DNA of 53,984 nucleotides, taken from positions 1 through 53,984 of the forward strand of contig JAISBV010000044.1 of NCBI GenBank assembly GCA_031266025.1, written 5' to 3'. Positions 49,298 through 53,984 of this stretch are shown piece after piece. Below the pieces are notes generated by a model. It was not told the origin of the DNA. It searched no databases and was given only the letters and a program-made list of their open reading frames with translations. Numbering within the stretch: position 1 is the stretch's first letter; each line of letters starts with the position of its first letter. The stretch is from Eubacteriales Family XIII. Incertae Sedis bacterium (GTDB taxonomy: Bacteria > Bacillota > Clostridia > Peptostreptococcales > Anaerovoracaceae). The position numbers and the translations under genes were made by a program.

Positions 49298-50428
49298 CTA
49301 AGTAATATCGGCAATAAATGTATAGACTGTTGCGCCTCCCGAAAGTGTAAACGTAATCGTGGCGGTAGTCGCTGCGTTCCAACCTCCTTTTATACCTACC
49401 TTACTGCCTGTGTAATCAAATATGAATAAGTTGCCAACTTGTGCCGGAGTCATAGCGACTCCTTCGTATTTCACAGATGTCACAGTTTGGCCGGCAAAGT
49501 TGAAATCTGTCGACTTGCTTACATTTGTGCCTTTGGCGACCGTAAGCGTGCCGCCGTCCAAGGGATCGACCGTTCCTATAAAGCCGACGGGCACTATCAG
49601 TGACAGCGGCTTAAATGAAGCGTCCGGCTCAACCAAGGCCGGGATGACGGAATCAAAGGACGGCGAAGAGGTATCGTCCTTGGCAAAAGTGAATACAGCC
49701 TGCACGGAAACTGTGCTTGGATTGGATGCCGCTGAGAAATGAGACCAGTCGGCGTTCTTGTTCACATAACCGCCGATCAGAATACCTGTGCCGTGTCCCG
49801 TACCTGCGTCCGGCGTCGCCGTATAGACGCCGGAATTGTTGGCGACGGTATATTCAGCGGAATCAAGGACAAAGGTCAATGTCTGGTTTGCATCAACAGC
49901 CGTGACCACATAACCTTTGTCAGCGGGAATGAAAACATTGCTGGCAGTAATGTCGACGCCGGATGGAGCTGCGTACAGCAGCACATTATTGGCCGTACCG
50001 ATGTTCACCGAGTCGATGGTGGCCTTGTCCGAACCCGACCAGGAAATGAACTGCGCCGTAGAAATATTGGGGGCTGTACCAGCATTGGTAATTCCCGTAA
50101 GTTTGATGCTCACCTTTACATTTTTGGAACTGTTGTTAGTTACCAACGCCGGCGCGGAGGGAATGATACGACCGCCTTTCAAATCTGAAAGCGACACAGA
50201 CTTTGTGTCTTCAATCTCGGTAAGGCCCTGCGGATCAAGCGTGAAATTGAGGTTTGCACTCGTGGGAAGGCTGACGGCATATATATCCAAGTCGAGATAA
50301 TTGACGTCGCCGGCGCCCGTGACGGTCGTATTGCCGGATGAAGTTCCGGTCTCGGCAAAGACCGAGGGGATCGTGCCGAGAACCAAAAGTGCGGCCACGG
50401 CTGTTGCGATAACTTTTCTTTTCATCAT
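49298..50428 (-). CDS. Secreted surface protein of unknown function
   Basis: From ATG 50428 behind AGGAG the product is 376 residues. A signal peptide is clear: MMKRKVIATAVAALLVLGTIPSVFA with a V-F-A cleavage site. The mature part is rich in T, S, N and V with no Cys, and looks all-beta, like S-layer-associated or WxL-type wall proteins; LPTSANLNFTLDPQGLTEI is a phrase I associate with clostridial surface proteins. No LPXTG or S-layer-homology repeats are seen. It is the third gene of an operon with a membrane-anchored and a second secreted protein. It may be a structural subunit displayed at the surface. Confidence 0.7.
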   Translation of the reverse strand: MMKRKVIATAVAALLVLGTIPSVFAETGTSSGNTTVTGAGDVNYLDLDIYAVSLPTSANLNFTLDPQGLTEIEDTKSVSLSDLKGGRIIPSAPALVTNNSSKNVKVSIKLTGITNAGTAPNISTAQFISWSGSDKATIDSVNIGTANNVLLYAAPSGVDITASNVFIPADKGYVVTAVDANQTLTFVLDSAEYTVANNSGVYTATPDAGTGHGTGILIGGYVNKNADWSHFSAASNPSTVSVQAVFTFAKDDTSSPSFDSVIPALVEPDASFKPLSLIVPVGFIGTVDPLDGGTLTVAKGTNVSKSTDFNFAGQTVTSVKYEGVAMTPAQVGNLFIFDYTGSKVGIKGGWNAATTATITFTLSGGATVYTFIADIT

Positions 50429-50526
50429 TGTAGGACTCCTTTCTTTTTGTTTTCGCACGGCGCGGGCCTTTGTTTTGCCGTTTCGCCGCGAAAAATAATT
50501 GGAGGTGAAATATTTGTCAATCCACA

Positions 50527-51054
50527 TCATGAAAGGATATGGAGTGTGACCGATACGGAAACGTTGCTCAATTCATTGCCGTCGTCGTCCAACAAGCGAT
50601 ATGTTGCTATGGCGGAGTGTTCGCCCGCGCCCGGATTTCTGTCAAGCGCGAAGTTTGTCAATTGGCTGCCCACAGGAATATCAGGCGATGTATATATTAT
50701 TTCATTCGTTTCCTCAAGCGAAAGCGTGAAATATACTGTACGTGTATTGTTTTCCGAGTTCGCCACATAGGCGTTTTCGGACGGGGTATCCCAAGTTTCG
50801 AACGTCCATTCCACATTCATGCGGGTTTCGTAATAGCCGTCCGCCACGGGTTCGTTGAGTTTACTGCGGATAGATTCTATATTTTCGATTGTGGCCACCG
50901 TGCCCACGCCGCCGATCCGCGTTTCTGTGGGTGCGGGCTCGGGCGCGTTCAGGAGACGCACGATCACGATGATCAATACCGTTATGACGACGAGCGCCAA
51001 AACTACGGCGATCACAACAAATTTATTTATACTGCCTTTTGTCTCCGCTTCCAT
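50527..51054 (-). CDS. Single-pass membrane protein with extracellular beta domain
   Basis: The product is 175 residues. A short cytoplasmic N terminus is followed by one membrane span (VVIAVVLALVVITVLIIVIV, about residues 12-33). The rest, about 140 residues, is outside and beta-rich, with VYFTLSLEETNEIIYTSPDI and ATYRLLDDDGNELSNVSV, a pattern often found beside clostridial surface-fibre genes. It lies 17 bases after the upstream gene and about 100 bases before the third. It could anchor or assemble the secreted partners. Confidence 0.65.
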   Translation of the reverse strand: MEAETKGSINKFVVIAVVLALVVITVLIIVIVRLLNAPEPAPTETRIGGVGTVATIENIESIRSKLNEPVADGYYETRMNVEWTFETWDTPSENAYVANSENNTRTVYFTLSLEETNEIIYTSPDIPVGSQLTNFALDRNPGAGEHSAIATYRLLDDDGNELSNVSVSVTLHILS

Positions 51055-51071
51055 GATTTATGCTCTCCCTG

Positions 51072-52037
51072 TTACAGTTTCTCGGCGCCGTCATCCTTGC
51101 GCGCGTCCTGTGATTGCTCCGAAGTCGTTTCTTCCGCCGCGCTTTCCGATCCGGGTGTTATGTCTTCGGCATTCACCGTATTCGATTGCTCATTCTTCTC
51201 AGCGGATTCCAAAACGGGCGGATCGTCATCTGTAGGCGAATTGACATCCGTCTCCTCCGATTCGGGTGACGTATTGTCCGCAGACACACTGTCTGATATA
51301 TAGGTGGAGTCTTCTTGGCCGTCCGGCGCGTCTTCGACGATTTCTTCTGTATTTTCTTCTGCGGCAGACACGTCTTCATCAATGGGATAGACTACGGGTA
51401 CAAGTGCGGAAATAATATCCGACGCCGGAATATCTATTTCAAAACTGAGAAAAATCATTATTGAGGTTTCTTCCCATTTTATATCGCCGTACTCATTCAC
51501 GGCGCCCTCAAAACGAAAGGTTCCCGAAGCGCCGCCGTCAAGAGCAAAGACAAAATTCTCGCCGCCCGGTTCTGCGCCGATAACTGTATGCGCGGATTCC
51601 CCGCCCGCGTCGCAGATCATATCAATATATATATTATTGCCTTCCTCGGGCAAGTTTTCGTCCGAACGCACAGAAAACGAGTCTTCGTTCGCGATATTCA
51701 CGTAAGCGTCGCGTATCGTGACGTTCACGGGGAAGTCACTATTGTTTGCAACCCTAAATTCGCTCGAAAGAACCACGCCTGTTCCGGTATCGCTGAAAAT
51801 CAGGATATCGAAAGGTACCTCATCCGGCAAGGCCACGTCAATAATGCCGTTCTGCGCGCCCAATACCGCCGACGTCGGCGACTCTTCCGGCGCAATCTGC
51901 GGCGGTGTATCGGGCATTGAAACAGCGCCGCCCGACGTACTCTCGTCTGCGTTTTCCGCAGCGCTCGCGTTTGCGGCAAACAGGCATCCGAAAAGCAAGA
52001 GGGCTATGGGAACGAACACTCGCATATATTTCTTCAT
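51072..52037 (-). CDS. Secreted acidic surface protein
   Basis: The product is 321 residues with CGGAGA upstream. The signal peptide MKKYMRVFVPIALLLFGCLFAANASA is followed by a beta-rich domain (about 60-210) and then a long, strongly acidic, low-complexity tail (E, D, S, T) to the C-terminal AEKL. Such tails occur in wall-associated proteins as stalks or ion-binding spacers. A Cys lies within the signal peptide, but the following residues do not make a clear lipobox. It is the first gene of the three-gene surface operon and sits directly downstream of the dead TnpB locus. A single precise promoter could not be picked out upstream. Confidence 0.65.
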   Translation of the reverse strand: MKKYMRVFVPIALLLFGCLFAANASAAENADESTSGGAVSMPDTPPQIAPEESPTSAVLGAQNGIIDVALPDEVPFDILIFSDTGTGVVLSSEFRVANNSDFPVNVTIRDAYVNIANEDSFSVRSDENLPEEGNNIYIDMICDAGGESAHTVIGAEPGGENFVFALDGGASGTFRFEGAVNEYGDIKWEETSIMIFLSFEIDIPASDIISALVPVVYPIDEDVSAAEENTEEIVEDAPDGQEDSTYISDSVSADNTSPESEETDVNSPTDDDPPVLESAEKNEQSNTVNAEDITPGSESAAEETTSEQSQDARKDDGAEKL

Positions 52038-52159
52038 ATCTGTCTCCGTTCTCGTTTTTGGCGAAACAGTTTGGGAAGGAAATCACCATTAAGCTTGTTT
52101 TTAATACGAAATGGGTACAAAGTGCGTTTTCGCGCAAAGTGTGAAACATAATATAATAT

Positions 52160-52305
52160 TTGACGTCCCTCGCGGCTCTGCCGCTTGGGTTCCCGCTTCT
52201 TCGAGCGCCGCGGCTCTTGCCGCCTTGCACGCTCTCCGCGGGCGTTTCGGAAAGCGTAGTTTGTACGCGCTTCCCTGTTCCGGCCCGTCCGGCCGTACAT
52301 TTTAT
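52160..52305 (-). ncRNA. Omega-RNA-like right end of the TnpB locus, with predicted guide
   Basis: After the TnpB stop, GC-rich sequence with hairpins (for example GGCGGCAAGAGCCGC and GCGGCAGAGCCGC) leads to GAGGGACGTCAA, which resembles right ends of IS605-type elements that end in TCAA. If this is the scaffold end, the guide would be the next bases on the minus strand from 52159 downward: ATATTATATTATGTTTCACA. That stretch lies upstream of the surface operon. The RNA is inferred from layout alone. Confidence 0.45.
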
Positions 52306-53322
52306 TTAAGAGGCCAAATCCGGCGCGCGCTCCGAGGAGACGTCCGTAAGGACAAGCTCCTTCCCGTACCGGTCGCATTTGTAACGCAGCTTGCCGAGAA
52401 GATAACCGAGACCCGCGTCTGCAAGTTCCTTCGCGAAGCGTTTGTCCGTCATGTGCTCCGATGGCTTTGTGTCCCGAATGTATATCGCGTCGTATTCGCG
52501 CACGAGCCGCGTAGAGAGTTTGTTCAGGCAGTCGCTTCTTCGGTTCGATACCTTTTCGTACGCGCGGGCCAGTTTTATCCTTGCTTTCTCCCGGTTGTTG
52601 CTGCCCTTTGGTTTTCGGGACAGCCTTCGCGAAAGACGCGCTATCTTCTTCTCCGATTTTTCAAAGTATCTCGGGTTTTCGCTTGTGAAGCCGTCCGAGG
52701 TCGTTACAAGGGGCGTTATGCCGAGCTTAATCTCTGCGGTCTTGCCCGTCTTGGGCAAGGGACGGGGGTTCACGTCCGTGCAGCATACGGATACGAAGTA
52801 TTTGCCGCTCGGGCTTTGGAATACGCTTGCGGAGAGTATGCGCCCTTCGGGGCGTCTCGATACCCTGCAGCGCACCCTGCCCAATTTCGGCAATTTGATT
52901 GCCCTGTCTTCTATCGCTATGTTTTCGCGCTTTATGTTCTTTCTGCTCGTATATGAGCTTCTGCCCTTTTTGCTCCTGTACTTCGGAAAACCGGGAGGGC
53001 CGCCGTTTTTCGCCCTGCGAAAGAAGGCTCTGTACGCGCGGTCAAGTTCTTTCAGGGCCACAAGAAGCGCGTTCGAGTCCGCTTCCGCGAGCCACTCCGT
53101 GCCCGCGGCTTTCTTCAGCCGCGCGAGATCGCGGCAGCACTCGTTCAGACCGAGGAGACGGTGTTCGTTCTTGTAGGCGTCTATCCTCATGGCGAGGTAG
53201 TGATTGTATACGAAGCGGCAGCAGCCGAAGCTCTTTTGTATGAGAAGCTCCTGCTCCCGTGTGGGATATATGCGAAAATTGTAACGTTTCTCCACTGTCC
53301 GCGCCCAACCTTTCGTTCCCAT
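52306..53322 (-). CDS. TnpB-like protein with all RuvC catalytic residues lost (TldR-like candidate)
   Basis: ATG 53322 gives 338 residues; GTG 53295 (VEKRYNFRIYPTREQE) fits the family start best but has a poor ribosome binding site. The N-terminal and wedge regions are well kept (CRFVYNHYLA, FRRAKNGGPPGFPKYRSK). RuvC-I reads IKLGITPLVTTSDG, where active TnpB has IDLG. RuvC-II reads IYIRDTKPSEHM, where the Glu of IED is expected. The protein ends VSSERAPDLAS, just before the zinc finger and RuvC-III Asp. Thus all three catalytic acids are gone while the frame is open. This matches TldR-type RNA-guided repressors derived from TnpB, but a recently dead transposon gene is the other option. Confidence 0.75.
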   Translation of the reverse strand: MGTKGWARTVEKRYNFRIYPTREQELLIQKSFGCCRFVYNHYLAMRIDAYKNEHRLLGLNECCRDLARLKKAAGTEWLAEADSNALLVALKELDRAYRAFFRRAKNGGPPGFPKYRSKKGRSSYTSRKNIKRENIAIEDRAIKLPKLGRVRCRVSRRPEGRILSASVFQSPSGKYFVSVCCTDVNPRPLPKTGKTAEIKLGITPLVTTSDGFTSENPRYFEKSEKKIARLSRRLSRKPKGSNNREKARIKLARAYEKVSNRRSDCLNKLSTRLVREYDAIYIRDTKPSEHMTDKRFAKELADAGLGYLLGKLRYKCDRYGKELVLTDVSSERAPDLAS

Positions 53323-53356
53323 GGCATGTAACATTTTTTATAAAATGTTACATGCC
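53323..53356. repeat. Twin palindrome, copy 1
   Basis: GGCATGTAACATTTT and AAAATGTTACATGCC form a perfect 15-bp inverted repeat around TTAT, touching the TnpB start. It could be the left-end hairpin of the element or an operator. Confidence 0.6.
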
Positions 53357-53379
53357 CGGAAAACGATTGATTTTCCAAC

Positions 53380-53404
53380 AAAAAAAGAACGCCCTTGGGC
53401 GTTC
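53380..53404 (-). terminator. Intrinsic terminator upstream of the TnpB-like gene
   Basis: Minus-strand GAACGCCC-AA-GGGCGTTC followed by TTTTTTT is a textbook terminator. It would stop transcription coming from the right before it reaches the TnpB-like gene. Confidence 0.75.
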
Positions 53405-53461
53405 CTGCGGGCGGCGCGCGGTCGGTTCGGCTCCGCGGCCTTTGAAATTGCAACAAAAAAA

Positions 53462-53493
53462 CCATGTAACATTTTATAAAAAATGTTACATGG
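53462..53493. repeat. Twin palindrome, copy 2
   Basis: CCATGTAACATTTT and AAAATGTTACATGG repeat the palindrome at 53323-53356 almost exactly, about 105 bp away, with the terminator between them. Confidence 0.6.
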
Positions 53494-53708
53494 GCAAACG
53501 CAAATCATTATTTTATTATACTATGTATTGTCCGGTTTGTAAAGTTGCCGGCGAAATTGATCTTGATTCCCGAAATCGGCTTTATTTCACCGATTTTACC
53601 TATACTATCGGGCAAGACACGCCATGGGAAACAAGTATCCTTTTCCCTTTATCGGCCGAAACGCCCCTGACTTTATATCGCTTTGAATTTAAATTACGTT
53701 CAAAATAA
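53490..53708 (+). CDS. Small hypothetical ORF
   Basis: Seventy-two codons from an ATG inside the second palindrome; ATG 53523 (MYCPVCKVAGEIDLDSRN) is an alternative. It has a CPVC pair but no further cysteines and no strong ribosome binding site. No family is recognised. It may be a fragment interrupted by neighbouring mobile DNA. The 130 bases after it hold the IS end only. Confidence 0.3.
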   Translation: MGKRKSLFYYTMYCPVCKVAGEIDLDSRNRLYFTDFTYTIGQDTPWETSILFPLSAETPLTLYRFEFKLRSK

Positions 53709-53750
53709 TGGTGAATTCGGCGGTGTAAAATAGTTCTGGATTAAGTAAAA

Positions 53751-53984
53751 GGGCGTTGTCCACAAAAAAATAAGGAAGAAGGCCCCTTTCCGTGATAAGA
53801 TGTAATCTTCAAGAAAAACAATCTTTGAACGGAGGAGACCTTCATGGAAAACATTATACTACAAACAGTGACCGAAGCGACAAAAAAGATTCTCGAATAT
53901 CACCGGGAAAACGGACTTTCCTCTCTGCACCGAATGGCGGAAGACATTAAGGCGATCAGCGACGAGATGGCGATGAAAATGCTC
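53751..53984 (+). mobile_element. Left end of an ISLre2-family insertion sequence (partial)
   Basis: GGGCGTTGTCCACAAAAAAA begins a region that leads to a transposase start at 53844, as in ISLre2 elements whose ends start with a G-rich, TGTCC-containing inverted repeat. The right end is outside the window, so the boundary is approximate. Confidence 0.5.
53844..53984 (+). CDS. ISLre2-family (UPF0236) transposase, N-terminal part
   Basis: ATG 53844 follows GGAGGA with ideal spacing, and 47 codons reach the window edge. MENIILQTVTEATKKILEY, then ENGLSSLHRMAEDIKAISDE, matches the start of ISLre2/UPF0236 transposases from clostridia. The catalytic region is not visible. The frame is intact as far as seen, so the element may be active. 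Confidence 0.7.
   Translation, partial: MENIILQTVTEATKKILEYHRENGLSSLHRMAEDIKAISDEMAMKML

Noticed and set aside
52140-52159. A second match to the predicted TnpB guide within this window
   Set aside because: By eye no other stretch matches more than about seven to eight consecutive bases; a target, if any, is outside.
1-53984. tRNA, rRNA, CRISPR arrays, prophage modules
   Set aside because: No cloverleaf-like genes, regular spacer arrays or phage structural genes were recognised.

Overview
The window looks like a chromosomal segment of an anaerobic Bacillota bacterium, probably a clostridial lineage. The reasons are an AgrB-type peptide processing protein, strong AAGGAGG-like ribosome binding sites with frequent GTG/TTG starts, a pyrB-pyrI-pyrC-pyrF-pyrK-pyrD-pyrE operon with the NAD-linked (class 1B) dihydroorotate dehydrogenase, a dnaE-pfkA-pyk block and an ISLre2-type insertion sequence. 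Base composition is near 50% GC in the housekeeping half and visibly lower in the surface-glycan half. No rRNA, tRNA or CRISPR array was seen.

Layout. (1) 1-5.9 kb: the tail of a GHKL histidine kinase, an agrB without a visible agrD, an acyl-ACP thioesterase, a KdpDE-like two-component pair without kdpFABC, a ferredoxin/ASKHA (RACo-like) protein and a small Usp protein. (2) 5.9-11.8 kb, minus strand: pyk, pfkA, dnaE. (3) 11.9-18.6 kb, minus strand: the full de novo pyrimidine operon (only carAB absent), preceded by a promoter, a 41-codon leader ORF and an intrinsic terminator whose 5' arm contains the leader stop codon. This arrangement resembles the enterobacterial pyrBI attenuator. (4) 18.7-25.5 kb, plus strand, divergent from the pyr operon: a second dihydroorotase/hydantoinase-like enzyme, a second PyrK-PyrD pair, an MFS transporter, a fumarase/aspartase-superfamily lyase and an Asp/Glu-racemase-superfamily protein, with a convergent GntR regulator. 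I read this as a candidate catabolic system for orotate or a related cyclic ureide, running the same chemistry as the neighbouring biosynthetic operon in reverse. (5) 26.2-31.5 kb: an accessory zone with a Fic gene that has lost its core, a MITE-like element, a 64-bp dispersed repeat that carries a promoter, decayed mini-genes, a nucleotidyltransferase pair, an AAA-ATPase/PD-(D/E)XK protein and a nucleoside-deoxyribosyltransferase/TIR-like protein.

(6) 31.5-49.2 kb, minus strand: a large surface-glycan locus. It contains a GDP-D-glycero-alpha-D-manno-heptose set (gmhA, hddA and an hddC-gmhB fusion), three GT2 glycosyltransferases, two TagB-like polymerising transferases (one fused to a propeller-like domain), an NDP-sugar epimerase, four methyltransferases and a citrate-lyase-ligase-like fusion. 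A Rossmann-like module recurs at the N or C terminus of at least six of these proteins. (7) 49.3-52.0 kb, minus strand: three secreted or membrane-anchored surface proteins. (8) 52.1-53.3 kb: a TnpB-like ORF that has lost all three RuvC catalytic residues but remains open, followed by an omega-RNA-like right end and a predicted guide. These are features of TldR-type RNA-guided repressors. (9) 53.3-54.0 kb: twin palindromes, a terminator and the left end of an ISLre2-family element.

The observations most worth testing are the candidate ureide-catabolic cluster, the leader-peptide attenuator of pyrB, and the nuclease-dead TnpB next to the surface-protein operon.
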